DNA of 64,000 nt from Elmis aenea. Lineage: Eukaryota; Arthropoda; Insecta; Coleoptera; Elmidae. The notes below the pieces were generated by a model. The model saw only the letters and a program-made list of their open reading frames with translations. It made no database searches and was not told the DNA's origin. Position numbers and translations under genes: made by a program. Positions 35,240 through 48,614 of this stretch are shown one piece after another (positions within the stretch are counted from its first letter, which is position 1; every line of letters starts with the position of its first letter). Location: assembly GCA_947652605.1 (NCBI GenBank), contig OX393577.1, positions 70,642,108-70,706,107 of the forward strand, read 5' to 3'.

Positions 35240-37989
35240 ACATAATTATGTATGGGCTTATACAAGCAAGGACTAAACAGCAGTCCTCTAGTGTTATCCT
35301 TGTGCAATAGCTTTGGCTTCGAACCAGATAGCGCGCTCTGGCAGTCAGTAGTAAAAGGAAATTTATTACGTTTATATTAGACTTAAACAGCAAGTCCTGC
35401 GAAAAACTACCTATTAAACCATCAATTCACCAAAGTACATGAAAATCTTCTAGGGAAAATTAGGAACACTTTACCAATTAAATAACGCAAAATTAATGTC
35501 ACAAAATTTTGAAATATCATTTGTTATTGGCGTCAACATTTAAATATTTCAAACATATTCTGAAATACACACACGTTAGAAAATCGAAAGCAACAAAAAG
35601 AACAATTTAAATACAGTTTATTGTTATGGCAAACAAATTACAGCGTACAAAAACACTAGTAACGAATACTCTTAACAAAATTGTTGACGAAAAGTTATCT
35701 TTGGTATAAATATCAATCCAAACAATTTTTATCGTCGTGTTTGTTCACGAAATTAACAAAATAGAACAAATACCGAATCACGCTACAACAAAGCGAACGT
35801 AATCTACCCATTATTTTATTTTACTGATGCAAGGTTAGTAATTTTATTGATAACCCAGCAAAACTACGGACAAAATATGCGTCATAACTTATTTTAATAA
35901 CAGGCTGTTTACACGGCAGCGAAAAATTAAATTTAGTTCTACCCGTAACACAGACACAACAATATGAAGCCTGCGTCATGAGGTTCAGACAGAAGAGATA
36001 GCAGGTGTTCGTTTACCATTTAAATTACGTAACCAAAATGAAAACGCAATAAATCATGTTTTAAAACGCCGCAAAAAGGTATAAAAATAACTTTAAGTCG
36101 ACTTTTTTAGGTATTGTGTAATAAAAGTATAAATTTGTTACTTTTTTAGCTCTAAATATAACTAACAATATGTAAAGAATGAACAGAAACTTAAATTGTA
36201 AAAATCGGTGGAGGTGCAGGGAGCCTCTTTATGTATTCATCCAGTCATTACTTACTACACATACACAGAGCGTAACTGTCTTGTATCTGTTATTATTTCG
36301 CTATCTCTTTTGCGTTTTTTTCTTCAACAGCCTTTTTGTTGGGGCTGGTCTTGTCTCAGGAGTACAAACCTTATTAAGGTTTTTTATTTTACTGTCGTCG
36401 GAGTTTTGAATATGTTTATTGCTTTGTGTATATACACCTACTCAGCTTAAATTGTATTTCGTTTCATGTTCCCTACATTCCTAATTATTATTACATCACT
36501 AATTGCTAGCTAATATCGAAATAACGTTTCTATAAATGTATTTTATTGTTATCTTGGTATTGGTAATTATTGCATCAAGTACAACAGCGTTATTCGTCCA
36601 AAATGGGTGAAGCTATACTAAGTAAAGTTTTTGATAGTATTAAATCAATCGTATATTGGCTTACTTAAACATTTCAGAAATAATAAGGACAATGGGATTT
36701 TTTATTAATTCGTTGTTAGTATAATATAAATCATTGACAATTTAAATGATTGCATCAATAAAGTCTTCAATGATTATAATTAAGCGACAATAAATTTCGT
36801 TTTCCAATGCTAATGTGTTTTTTAATCATCCCTGATTTTCCAAAGGAATAAAAATTATGCAAACTTTAAAAATTTGTCAAGGTAAATCAGCAACATTGTT
36901 TATGCAAACAAAGAATAATTGACGGCAGTTATTTTTGTACCAGACTGCTACGTCCTATCCAAATGTTTGATGGTCTGGTTCCATTTATAGACGAAATTTG
37001 AACAGGTTTGAGGTATAATTAATTGAATTGAGGTTATTGCTATCGTGTCTGGCACAAAATCAACATAAAAGACATCAAAACTGTAAAGTAACGCGCAGTG
37101 TAATTTTTCTTTATGTTTCACAGACCTAATGGCACTATAAAAAGTAATTTTCAAAAAAAGTATGTTAAAAAATATTTAATGTTTACTGTGACACAATAAA
37201 TATTTTAATACAACAATATAAAATAAAGGATTTTTCAGCAATCACTTAATTCCTGTAAATGAAATGTGATTAACAGAAATCAATTTTCTATTTAATGCGA
37301 TGAGGTATGTGGTTCTAGTGCTCTTAAAAGGGTTAAGTTTCTAAAGCACTTCAACAAAGAGAATTCGCATATAGCCCGTACTCAAGCATTCGTAGTAGTA
37401 CTTCAATTTCACGCAATCATGTGAATCTAATCAACTCTAGAATGAAATAGAACGAAATTATCACACTAACATTTTGTTGTCTTCAATTGATGCACTTTTT
37501 CCGTTGAAAAAAAATACATAGTGGTTTCAAAACACGTTTCTAATTTTTTATATTTCAATTGCACCATAGAGGCGCCTTGGTTCGACTACGTGCTCTTTCC
37601 TTTTAATATAAGTAAGACCTTCTAACGTTATGTTAATAAAACTTCTAAAATTAATTAAGTTTCTTGTAAGTTCCAAGGCAGTTCGAGCGTAAAAAATGGA
37701 CCACAAAGCGAGAAAACTTCTTAAATTGCGTGATGTATAACGAATTACTGTATGTATTACAATATCCCCAAAAAAATATCAATACTCACCAACAAACAGT
37801 TGAAAATGGTAATTTTAAAAACCTGACTTGAGCAATCAAGGACCAAATATTGATTGAATTTCATATTCATACACTTTTTTATACATTCACGCTCTGTTTA
37901 TTTTGAATTTATAAATTCATTTCTACAAAGCGTTATTAATTTATTAATTTACAAGTTCAGAGGCTACAAAAACAAGAGAAAACAGAAGG

Positions 37990-37991
<2 letters not shown>

Positions 37992-38022
<31 letters not shown>
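37992..38022. repeat. (TA)n microsatellite
   Basis: About fifteen TA dinucleotides lie in tandem. Confidence 0.95.
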
Positions 38023-38024
<2 letters not shown>

Positions 38025-41000
38025 CATTTTGATACCACTTTCTGGTAACGCCGTCTAATTTAATTGCTTCTAAAGCACACACAAGGAATCAGTCATGCTT
38101 AAAATACGTATCTTAATTACAAATAGAACGAAATCTTGATCGTAAAGTTCTATTTAAGGTACAAACTATTAAAGGATCGTTATTTAAGACAATGAAACAT
38201 TAACATTTGGCACCACACTTTATTTAGTGAGAATAAAACTTCATTAAATTGGAAATACAGTGAAATACAATGAAACTTGTGTTACTTTTAAAAAAATATA
38301 TTACAGGACTAAAAAATAATAGGTATTTATTCAAGTTAGTTCTCTCAGCAAATTACCAACTGTGACTGTACCAAAAAATGCCAAAGTACCACGTAATGTT
38401 GGGAGTGGAAAAACGTAACATATTTTATATAGTATACATTTTTCGTATATTGCCAATTATGAAAATATTAATTTCTGAAAATTAAAAATTCTGGCTCAAG
38501 TCTACCGGAAAAATTCATTGTGTAGACAGCTTCAGGCGTATATTAACCAGTAAATTTTAAACCTAAATGTAAACTGATAACCTCGAAAACATATTAATAA
38601 TTTTATTAAAATCTTCACAGCAGGAAAATATTATAGGTATTGGATCCTGTATAATGGAAAATAAAGCTCTTGCAATTTGAAAGGGTTTAAGCCCAGTTGT
38701 GTGTTATGGTTTCGTAAATTTTTAGGCAGATTTTAATTATCTAAATCTAAAAGCTACATTAGAGATATCAAATCTTTCCAAGCTAAAAACCTACGTAATT
38801 ACTTCATTAAATTATGTTCAGTATTATTTTAATAATATTTCTAATACTTTACTAATTGTTAAAATATTTGGCATTTAGGCACGTTTTTTTTATAGCAACT
38901 TCGATATTATTTGTGAAAAGCACAAAAACACTTTTTAAAGAAGAACAAAAATCACTTGGTTCCTTCCTTTTTCGAATTAAATTCTGATTTTCCTGAGATT
39001 CCGAAATCTAATCTATTAAGCCTTCAACACAATCAATTGCAAGTCGAATTGTTTTTGCATTCAACCAGAAATAAAGAGTTATTTCCGTTACTGGGAAAAC
39101 AAAAATTATATTTGACGCAAGGAAAATCGAGATCTTTTAAATTTTAAATTGGTTCAGTTATAATTCAAAGTATTGACGCAAATTGTCAATAACTTTTGGC
39201 TCTTTCACGATAAAACAAACGGAGTAGAGAAGTTAATTGGCAAGTATGGCATTCTGTGCAATAAAATAACATCTGTTATGATTTATTTCGACATTGTTTA
39301 TCTCCAAATAATACCTAAGCTACACCGGTAAGAACCAAAACAATAAATCAGACTTATGAGAAGTGGATATATAAAACATAATAGCTTTAAATGTGACTTT
39401 GTCTTAAATTACTTCTTTTGCAATTAAGATGGATATCGTTTTGCCTTCAAATCAATGTAATTTACTTGGAAATATAAGTTAATTTTGATATTAGGCATGT
39501 GAAATGAAATTACATCGTTTCTAGCTGAACAAATCAAATAAATCTTCGTAATTTCGAAGCTACTACTATGGTTTCTCCGCATCTATATCCATTACTTAAA
39601 GTATGCACTAAAATTTTTATAGTATTGTTTAACAACAGTGTGTAGGTGACCCTAACATCAAAAAGTGAGACATTTTACTAACGCCTCGTGTAGCTGTAGA
39701 ACGTGAAATATTACTATGCGAATTATTTTGATATTTTGACGGGTATGTCATACCTATTATACTGAGTGGGTTTTAAACTTGTGAGATGGTACAAGTCTTA
39801 AGAATGGGATGATGAAAACGATATTATTTTAATACTCACTTATATTAAAAACACTTTTAGTTACTAAAGAAACGTTAAATAATTCAAAGAACATTATCAA
39901 TAGCTTATTACATGATAATATGCAACTCAACTCAGTTAAATAAATCAGTTCTCCTTATTTTCTTTACCTCATTAGGTACGTATATTTTAAAATTAGACTT
40001 CATACGTCTCCTCTCATTTTAATGATCATACATTTTCGGAATATCCAGTCAAATTTCTGTAGGTTCAGAATGTGCACATTCTTTACAAGTACAGAACCTG
40101 ATTAAACTCGTTATTTTTAAAAACAGTACTACATTCGAGTAGTTAAGTTAACGAAGGAACATATTCTGAAAAAATGTACTCATTATTTTCAAATAATAAT
40201 CAAAGCATGTTTTTTATTAACAAAAAAAGCAGGAAATTTGTTTTCCCATGTTGTTATTTGCCGTTAACATCATTACAAAATTATGTATGTTTACATGTTT
40301 AATGATTGCAGGTTTTTAGTTTAAATATTATAAAACTTAATAGAACAATAATTTGTGTAGTGATGAAACTAATATAACGAAATTGGAAAATCTAGTTGAA
40401 ATTACCCTAGTCTTTTTTGTGCAATATTATTTTATTAAAGAACTAACATAGCCAATTTTATTATTGTACATTATTTATGACTGAAACAACCCAAGAGGGA
40501 ATTAAATGTAGCACATTTGCTGCAAACGTGGTCGCGAATAAATAAACATTAAACACAACTTCTATTTCCGTATAATACATTCATTTTACATAAAACGCAG
40601 TTTGTGGGTTAAATAAAAAAGAAGACCAGACTGCGATTCACATAAATTTGCAAATTTGAACAAGAACTTAAAAATCCAATTAAATACAACATTTTTGGTT
40701 AACAGATATAAATATAAATGTTTTTGGCTGCAAAAACTGAAAAAATAAATACGGCTAACTTTATATTTTCAATGTAAAACTATGAAAAAATTACAGCCCT
40801 AAATATGGTTTGAATTTGCCTTGTTTTTCAATAAAGGCACTTTTATTAGGGAACCACTTAATGAAAGCGACATAAAAATTTTAATTTTGGCCTACTGTGC
40901 GTTTTATTAGGCCACCCACTGCAACATTCTACGCTGCATACGGAAATCGATAGTTTAAAAACAGTTTTACGACACGCAAAGTGTGTTCTATAAAAAAAAG

Positions 41001-42288
41001 CAATTACTTTAAAGGTGCCCTATCACGTGAATTTAGTTATCTGCTGTCCTTACAAGAAATAATGCACGCAATTAGGATATTTATTTTCAATCTACACAAA
41101 GATATAAAACAACATACTCGGTTTTTACAGAGACAATTTTTCTATTTGCGTTCGCCAACTTAACATGACAGACTGAAAACCTGTAAATTGATCGAATGAT
41201 ATCGATATTTGCAGTTGATTATTCAAATTAGTTTTAGCTGATCAACGTCATTTGTTGTAGTTAACATTTGCAATCAAGCCAAGCAAAATTTAATTACCTA
41301 TAAATCAAATAGATTGTATTGGTTTTAACCGATAGATAACTACGATATTCTAAAAAGTCTAGTTAAAAATTTTGAGGGCATACATTTTTACAAAAAATCG
41401 TTTCTAAAAAAAAAAAAACTGCTACTGATTACGAGATGAAAGTTTTGAAACTAATCTAGCTGTTCTACCAAAATTATAAGCGTGTTTTAAGTAAACTTAT
41501 CTGTATTATCTACCAAATAATTTAAACTTTTATCAAATAGTGATTTGATAATTGATAAAAAAAAAGCTCGCATAATTTCGAAGATATTTGAGTAACAACA
41601 GGAGTTTAAAATTCATTTTTCCACCGCATTTGACATTTTCAGCATTTTACATTTCCATATTTGAATTACAAACAACTGAAATTAAATATCTCCGAGGTCG
41701 GTCCAAACAACTCCAAATTTTTTATTCGTTATTCATGTCGATCGATTATTTAAAGTGAATTAATTTTGCATTTAACAAATTCTTAATGCAAACATCAGTC
41801 AACAAGTCGATTTCAATATATCTGTGATGCAAAAAATTTTGCAGAATTTCTGAACAAGAATTGCAATTAATTATTCACAAAATTTTACATTAACTTCATA
41901 AATTTGTGTTAAGAAAGTTTCTGTTGGGGCACATTTAGAATTTGTTAGTTCTTGGCAACATTGCAGAAACACATTAAATGTAAATATGTACAAGTTTATA
42001 AATATTTGCAAATTCTTTATCGAAATACGTATTACGAAACTTTTATTTCTTAAACAGTCACCATATTTTTCAATAGGACTTTCATAGGAAAAAATTATGT
42101 GAGTTTTCATTAAGTTTAGCTGTATTATATCAAATGTAACACCCGTTTTTGTTTATTATTTAACTGGTGATGTTTAATTCCATGTGTGCCAAATAAGCTT
42201 TTATTTGCCATACATGCCATCAATGTTGTTTTATTGTTGCAAATTACAACTGTGAATTTAACGAACTAGCGTTGTGTTGTTGTTACAG

Positions 42289-42358
42289 CTACACAAATTC
42301 TTTAGTGTTCAGTGCTCCAGCAGGTCAAGTGATTCCACTTGTAGCGGTAGCTAGGTAG
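42289..42358 (+). CDS. Weak candidate terminal exon
   Basis: After TTGTTGTTACAG the sequence is open, reading YTNSLVFSAPAGQVIPLVAV then AR and TAG at 42356. It is about 45% GC in AT-rich DNA and would enter in phase 2. The Ala/Pro/Val-rich end is coding-like, but no partner exon or family is recognised. Confidence 0.25.
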
Positions 42359-45217
42359 AGGAAAGTCAATTTTGTAAAAGCACCGTTTTTACGACACAAC
42401 AGAATTATTTTTGTACCATCTACTGCAAGCACAAGGAAACTTTAAACCCACCATTTCGTGATCCAAAAATAATTGTGTAAAATTTTAATTCCACAAAAAA
42501 AACAAAGTGTATTTGATTACTGTTGGGCTATTAAAGTTGAGTGTATGATCATTACATACATACGAGGCAGCACTTAAAATAGATCGGTACTCAATTACCT
42601 GATGACGTAAATACTTTCCGATACACTTGTGTTGTTAGACGACGATTAGGTTATAAATTACTAATAACTAACTGACCTAGGCTCTGAGGAAAGTGGACCA
42701 AATCGATTTAATTGTAACTGTTCAAAACACCAATAATAGAAAATAAATAAGTTACAGGATAACGCAATAAATAAATGTAGGAACATCGATAATTTTGCGG
42801 CCAGATTATGTACAGCCTATTTCGCAAAACTGACAAATTTTTTTGAACTTTCTAAAACACATCTTTGGACTAGGCACTGGATAACGTACGTATGAAAATA
42901 TAAAGTACTGAGGGTGCTACAGATGAAGAAACATTGCTCGCTTAACCAGTCTAGCATTTCTACAAGACATTTTCATGAACTTATTTAAAGTTTCATTTTT
43001 CTTTGTATGTATGCCAAGAGTTACATTTTTCCAAATTTACAGCAAACCCAGACAATGTATTAAATATTTTACGAAAATGTAGCTGTCCGTTTTTGTAATG
43101 AAGCCAAAGTTGTAGGGCAGATAAAATGTACATGCCCTTGTTAAACATAATTTATTATCGCTGTGTAAATCTCTAACGCGTCGAAGAATAATCTAGTTTA
43201 TATTAAACTTGCTGTAATGTTAATTAAAGGTATAACGACGTGTTTATAGCTTGTGGCAGTTTAGATGTTCACGAAATCCCTAAAAAGCTTCAATTATTTT
43301 GCTAATAGAAAATGAGCCAAAGTCATGGCACTTTAGTTTAATTAACTGCGCTTTTGAAATAATGACATTGACATACGCTAATAAACTTAACTTTAAAAAG
43401 GCTCTAATTTTCTGGTGAAATGGTTGCTTCAAGAACATTGATTATTTACGTTAATAAATGATAAAATTATGCGCAAAACTTTAGATATCCGTCTCGCAGT
43501 GTTTTCAAAAGAACTGTACATTTAATTGATACAAAGAAAAGCGTCGATTAAAAGTAATCAGCATTTGATAAACTGCTCACAGGCAGCAACTGTCGAGCGA
43601 TTTTTTATTTTACCTATAAAATATACATAAAAATGTCTGGAGGTGATAAAATTTATCATGTTCCGCGAACAATCAACCACAAAACTTAAAATAGTCAATA
43701 TTAACCTGCATTATGTTTTAAAATGCTTCAATAACTTTTGCCAAATTGTGTAAAACACTCGATATCTTATTTGACTTACTCAATGCCGGGGAAATAATTA
43801 CACAATCATATTTAACTAACCATAACAAGTTGTTATTACTTATTTTATTGACATTAGATGCCTTTAAAAAATGGTTAATAACTAAAATTGCATACGCGCT
43901 AGGATTCATAATGCGTTATTTAATGTTTATTATTTTTATTTAATGTCCAAGTCAGCCTCGAATTTTGTTTAGTTGATAACCGGGGGCCGATGTAACAAGA
44001 ATTGATTAATAAAACTATTGTAATAAATTACACTGAAGATACACTACTTATAAGAAGAGCGTTTGACAAACATTTCTTTAAATACGTTTCTAAGAATCTC
44101 TGTTAGTTCGACTTTATAGAAGTATTAAAATTTCCGTATCCAAAATAATTGCAAGTATTTCTTTTAACGCTTGTCGTGTGAAGAAATTTTCGAGAAACTT
44201 CGGTAAGTGTATTTTCCTTTTCTCCAGCACAATATTTGATAATATATTTAAAATATTGCATCAACAGTTTTGTATTGTTTGTGTAATAAATAGAACAGCT
44301 GTAATCAAAATTTTGTGTGATAGCTTAGGTGTTTAACTTGACCTAATCGCCCCTTATAATATAAGATATCATTTCATCACATAAATAGAAACAAAAAGAG
44401 CATACAACGCGTTCTAAACGTCTTCATTTAAATTTGGTATGTACTATCTTCAAATAATTATTCAAATTTCTATGTTACATGATTATGGATGTGTTTAACG
44501 ATTTTCATGCCCATTAAACTAATTATATAGGACATTTTCCGTTTTGTACTATAATTTCTGTGCGATAAGTATGCTAAAGGTAGGGCTTATTTTTATCGGT
44601 TATCACAACCCAAAAATATTAAAATTAATGTAAAAACATAATACTTTCAACGACAAACGACCTTGCTTAGTTGAATAGTTTGATAAATCATTCCAAATCC
44701 ATAATTGCCAAGTTGTTTTGTATAAATCACATGCTACGCAAGAATTTTGACGTTATTTCATATTGCAAGATCATTAAACAATAATAAATAACTTTATGGT
44801 GGTCACAAAGTGCATAGTTTTCGTCAGACATATTTTGAACGAAACGGAATTAAGCTAAAACTTAAGGGATGTTTCATGACTAAAGTTAACATCTTGTAGC
44901 GACTATTTGAATCGATTAAAATAATGAAAGCATCGATTCTAAATAATTTACAAACACAAATCAAAAACGATGCATTACGAAGACATTTGTAACATTAGTT
45001 TAGGTGTTGTACTAACAAATCAGTCTCGTTTAGGAAAAATAAACTGATCATTGAACGTTAAATGTACCTAATTAATTGTGTATTTAAAGACTAATCAATT
45101 ACAAGATACATTTACGTTTTGGTTATATATTTCTAAGGGCTTGAAAAATGTTCTATTTTGGTTAAGTATTTTGGAAACAAAATTGTATTCGTTTGTATTC
45201 TACATTTTGTAAACTCG
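42359..45217. other. AT-rich spacer upstream of the cysteine-rich peptide cluster
   Basis: No supported gene or element is seen. Confidence 0.4.
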
Positions 45218-45236
45218 TTTCGTATTTAATACGAAA
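45218..45236. promoter_or_regulatory. Short palindrome upstream of the first cysteine-rich gene
   Basis: TTTCGTAT and ATACGAAA are inverted around TTA, 60-78 bases before the ATG. It could be a binding site for a dimeric factor, or chance. Confidence 0.25.
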
Positions 45237-45295
45237 ACTAATACCGAAAAAACCAATTAACTGTTTGTTTTCAAAGTCTATTTCTTTCAGAAATC

Positions 45296-45784
45296 ATGAA
45301 AACGTGTACATTAAGCCTAATTTTTTTGCTACTGGCTGTTGCTGTTAGTGCATGTAAGTATTAAAATTTGAGCTGCAATATATATTAACAATTTTGTGGA
45401 AAATATATCGTTTTAGGCCGCGCCAGCTATACCCGAGAACCTGAATGTGCTAAAATCGGCGGGGATTGCAAAAAAGCAGACGATTGTGACCAGCACGTTA
45501 ATGGAGAATTTCTAGGATTATGTCCAAAACAACAAAATGAAGGTGTAGAATGCTGCCCTAAACGTAACTAAATCACTCTATTTTTGTAGCTGAAATATTA
45601 GTTCAAATAGTGAACAATTTATGTTATGTTACATCATTTTATTTTTAACAATATTTCAGGGCCCTTACAGGAAATTCGTTGCGAAAAGGAATTAGGATCT
45701 TGCATGAAACAGTGCAATAAAGATCTTCGCCTAGACCAAGTGGAATGCCCAGATGATCAAGTGTGTTGCTTGCTATTACGTTAA
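45296..45784 (+). CDS. Secreted two-domain cysteine-rich peptide 1, 109 aa
   Basis: Exons are 45296-45353, 45417-45563 and 45660-45784, both introns in phase 1. The ATG follows TTTCTTTCAG, so a 5'UTR intron is likely. Residues 1-19 form a signal peptide; secretion is expected. Exon 2 encodes one six-cysteine domain (Cys 30, 37, 43, 55, 65, 66) and exon 3 a second (Cys 76, 83, 87, 98, 104, 105). Both follow C-x6-C-x3/5-C-x10/11-C-x5/9-CC. Domain 1 carries the EFLGLCP and VECC signatures shared with the two genes downstream. The pattern resembles small arthropod secreted families, including those annotated as scoloptoxin-19-like or WAP-like. That resemblance is not evidence of toxicity; roles in haemolymph, immunity or protease inhibition are equally possible. 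The nearest AATAAA is at 46067. Confidence 0.82.
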
Positions 45785-46782
45785 TCCAATAATAACTTAG
45801 TAGTTTTTTTGATCTTTATTATAAAATACTTGTATGCAATTATTATAAATTCGTTTGATAAAATTGTTAAAAACTATGGATATTTTTCTGAATCCTAAAT
45901 TTAAATCAACAAAAGTAATATAAAAAGACAACCAAACTCAGAGCTAACTTGCAGTCCAAACTAGATGCAAGTAGCGTAAGGAATTCCCGGGATATAACCA
46001 GTGGAAATTCCTGAAAAAAACTTACAACGTTTTTCAGGATTTTTGAACAGCAATATCTTTAGAGTTAATAAAACTAGCATGGTGAAATTTTCAGGAATTT
46101 TTGCACTTTAACTCTTTAATACTTAAATAGCATAAACAATCGCTTAGGCTGAGAAAACAAATGTAATGTTTTATGCGTTTAAAGCTCGACCTTTTTAAAA
46201 CTTTTTTAAGATTAATGCTATGCAAATGTTATGTTAAACACATTTTTACATTTTTTTATGAAATTGGATTTTTAAACGCCTCTTCATACTTATAATAAAT
46301 TGATGCGCAGTCCAGATGTTTTGTTATTTAAGTTACATGTATATAATCGAGTTGCTTTTAATGTTATACAAGACGATATTTGTTGCTGAATCAAATACAA
46401 ACAAAATATTTGTTTTAATTTTGACTTTTTGACGAAATGGAAATTTACCAAGAATGTGCTGCTATGAAAACACCAATCATATTCGTGCTTATATTAAAAA
46501 TTTACCAGGTGTCGTCCTCCATCGCTTTTAGATCAATTAATAATTAAATCGCCGCAATAAAATCGAAATTTCCAGCATGAAGTGAGCAGTTCACACTGTC
46601 TATAGTTCAAACGTGACTAGCTTATAGATATTTTCTTCACTTTCTCAGCTCGTACTACGTGAATTACAATTTAATGTCGTTAGTCATTCCGTAGTGGACA
46701 AAACTTTGTTTGCTATAGAAGTCGACCTACGAACCCAATATCAAGTATGCGTTCTAGTGTTTTATGAAATATTTTTAAATGG
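45785..46782. other. Spacer between cysteine-rich genes 1 and 2
   Basis: It holds the 3'UTR of gene 1 and AT-rich DNA; no further gene is recognised. Confidence 0.45.
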
Positions 46783-46864
46783 TAAATAAATACGATATCG
46801 TGGGATTAGCGAGACATCAGTCGAAGTGCTAACACCTATGCAGTGGCAAAAAAACTTTCTAAAC
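46783..46864 (+). promoter_or_regulatory. Promoter and 5'UTR exon of cysteine-rich gene 2
   Basis: A TATA-like TAAATAAA at 46783-46790 lies 34 bases before an arthropod initiator TCAGT at 46817-46821. The presumed leader exon ends at 46864 with AAAC|GTAAGT. Its partner acceptor TTTTTTGCAG ends at 46968, ten bases before the ATG. Confidence 0.6.
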
Positions 46865-46978
46865 GTAAGTTTTAAGTTTAAATCTAAATATTGTCAGAAG
46901 AAGAAGCCATTATTGCAATTTAAGCCAAAGTATTCACCTGCTAATTGCTAACTAATGTTTTTTTGCAGCACCGTAGAA

Positions 46979-48092
46979 ATGAAAGGCCTGTATATACTTG
47001 GTATTATTCTTCTACTTTCTCTAGAAAATCAAGTCAAATGTAAGTATAAATTAATCATTATTTAACACGCTGACTCAAGCTTTTAAAATTGTTAATAATG
47101 AAATATGAATTTGTATAATCAGCTTTCTATTAACGTGCAGTCGTCAATTTTAAAACTGCAGTAATATAATTAAATGTTAAAAATGATTAATTTAGCATGC
47201 AAGTTGCGTTGAAAATGTTTAACACATCAATAATAAATTACAACTTTTTAGTAATACTTTTTAGCTTAAACGAATAAGCAATTCTGCATTTATTGAAATT
47301 TAATCAATCAATTAGTACATTTTGTTGTTATACTTTTAAAAGCCAGACTACTTGCAAACTACTATTGTATGATATATTAGTACACCATTGTATAACATCT
47401 TCTTGCAATTGTTAATAAAAATAGCTTTGAATACTACAAAACAAACCTAAAGTGCAACTACAATAAAAACAAAAAGATGAGAATTAACTATGCAACCTTT
47501 TGTTAAACTTTTTTAAGTAGGTGACTCTATATTATTAAGATTGTACAGGAAAAAGTAACTAGTTGTTAATAGTCCTTTGATTTTCATATTATTCCACCTG
47601 ACATTTACATTATTTTTACAATTATTAAGTAGTGTTTTATATTGTCTGCAGCTGAAGAAGATGAAAAATTTAGGCCAGAAGCCGAATGTTCAAGTGCTGG
47701 TGGTATTTGCACTCATGTAAAGTACTGCCCTATTAACATCGAAGAAAAATATTTAGGATTGTGTCCAATTCAGCGAGCAAAAGGCGCAGAATGTTGTCAT
47801 GCAAGTATGTACACAAACTAACAACGAAAACAAATTATTTTAAACAAAATTTCAGAGAATTCACACAATCTGTTTTCATTTTGTGCAGAGTATTTTAGCA
47901 AATAGGTACTTAGTATTAGTAGAGCATACATACTTAAATTGTCTTCATTAATCTTTTACAGTAGCTTCGAACAGACTCCTTTGCAAGGAACACGGTGGTG
48001 AATGCAAGAATAAAAACCAATGCAATGAAAAGATTCGAATTACAACAATTAACGATTGTAGCGAAGAACAAACATGTTGTCCTTTACTCTAA
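46979..48092 (+). CDS. Secreted two-domain cysteine-rich peptide 2, 114 aa
   Basis: Exons are 46979-47039, 47652-47804 and 47962-48092, again with two phase-1 introns. The signal peptide is about residues 1-20 (hydrophobic ILGIILLLSL core). An acidic stretch (SEEDEKF) follows. Domain 1 has Cys 33, 40, 46, 58, 68, 69 with KYLGLCP and AECC. Domain 2 has Cys 79, 86, 92, 104, 110, 111 and the GGEC motif. Here both domains share C-x6-C-x5-C-x11-C before diverging in the last loop, so they look like an internal duplication. Poly(A) signals are at 48138 and 48154. It is a tandem paralogue of its neighbours on both sides. The function is unknown beyond secretion and disulfide stabilisation. Confidence 0.85.
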
Positions 48093-48559
48093 TTTACTTA
48101 AATGTCGTACAAACCTACTGTTATTTAATTGTAATGTAATAAAATACACAAGTAATAAAGTATAATAAGAATTAATGTTGTACATGTTAAATTACAGCTC
48201 GTTTTGGGTTACAATTTTCTTGCAATTCGACTTATAATTTTGAGTGACCTCTTTATAACATCGTGGACTAGATTTAAAATAAACTACTTGAAATTTTACA
48301 CAATGCAAGTTATTACTGAAAATTAAGAACAATGTCGTTGTATAATTTTTTAATCTATATGTACTTTTGTGTCAAAAAATAGGTACAAGCGCAAATAATT
48401 ACGACTTTTAATTATTCCTTTGATAATTTTAAGTACTTCCTTTACGGAAAAAAAGCCAGGATCTCGTAATGCAATCTAAAACGACTGCTTGCTACAATGT
48501 CAACAATTTGCAAAAATGAATATATTATCCCTATTACCTCATTTATGCTGTTGGTTTAC

Positions 48560-48593
48560 CTATATATATATCCATGGTTCGCACAATTAGTTG
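48560..48593 (+). promoter_or_regulatory. TATA-type promoter of cysteine-rich gene 3
   Basis: CTATATATATATCC at 48560-48573 lies about 28 bases before a TTAGTT initiator-like site at 48588, and 42 bases before the ATG. The 5'UTR would be only about 25 bases, with no leader intron, unlike gene 2. Confidence 0.5.
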
Positions 48594-48614
48594 TATTTTT
48601 CAAGCGCTACCAAT

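Larger units (their letters stand above)
34717..42288. other. AT-rich gene desert with simple repeats
   Basis: It contains a near-palindrome at 35211-35239, two copies of a recurrent GC motif (35069, 36206) and a TA microsatellite at 37992-38022. Longer open frames here have no recognisable product. Confidence 0.4.

Noticed and set aside
36179..36450. Hydrophobic frames around 36.2-36.4 kb
   Set aside because: Overlapping frames are equally open and hydrophobicity follows from T-richness; no family is recognised.
37558..37625. Short coding-like patch reading APWFDYVLFPFN
   Set aside because: The best acceptor is out of phase with this reading and the patch is only about 20 codons long.
38956..39147. 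63-codon open frame, Leu/Ser/Lys-rich
   Set aside because: There is no recognised family, no raised GC and no splice signals; similar lengths are expected by chance in 64 kb of this composition.
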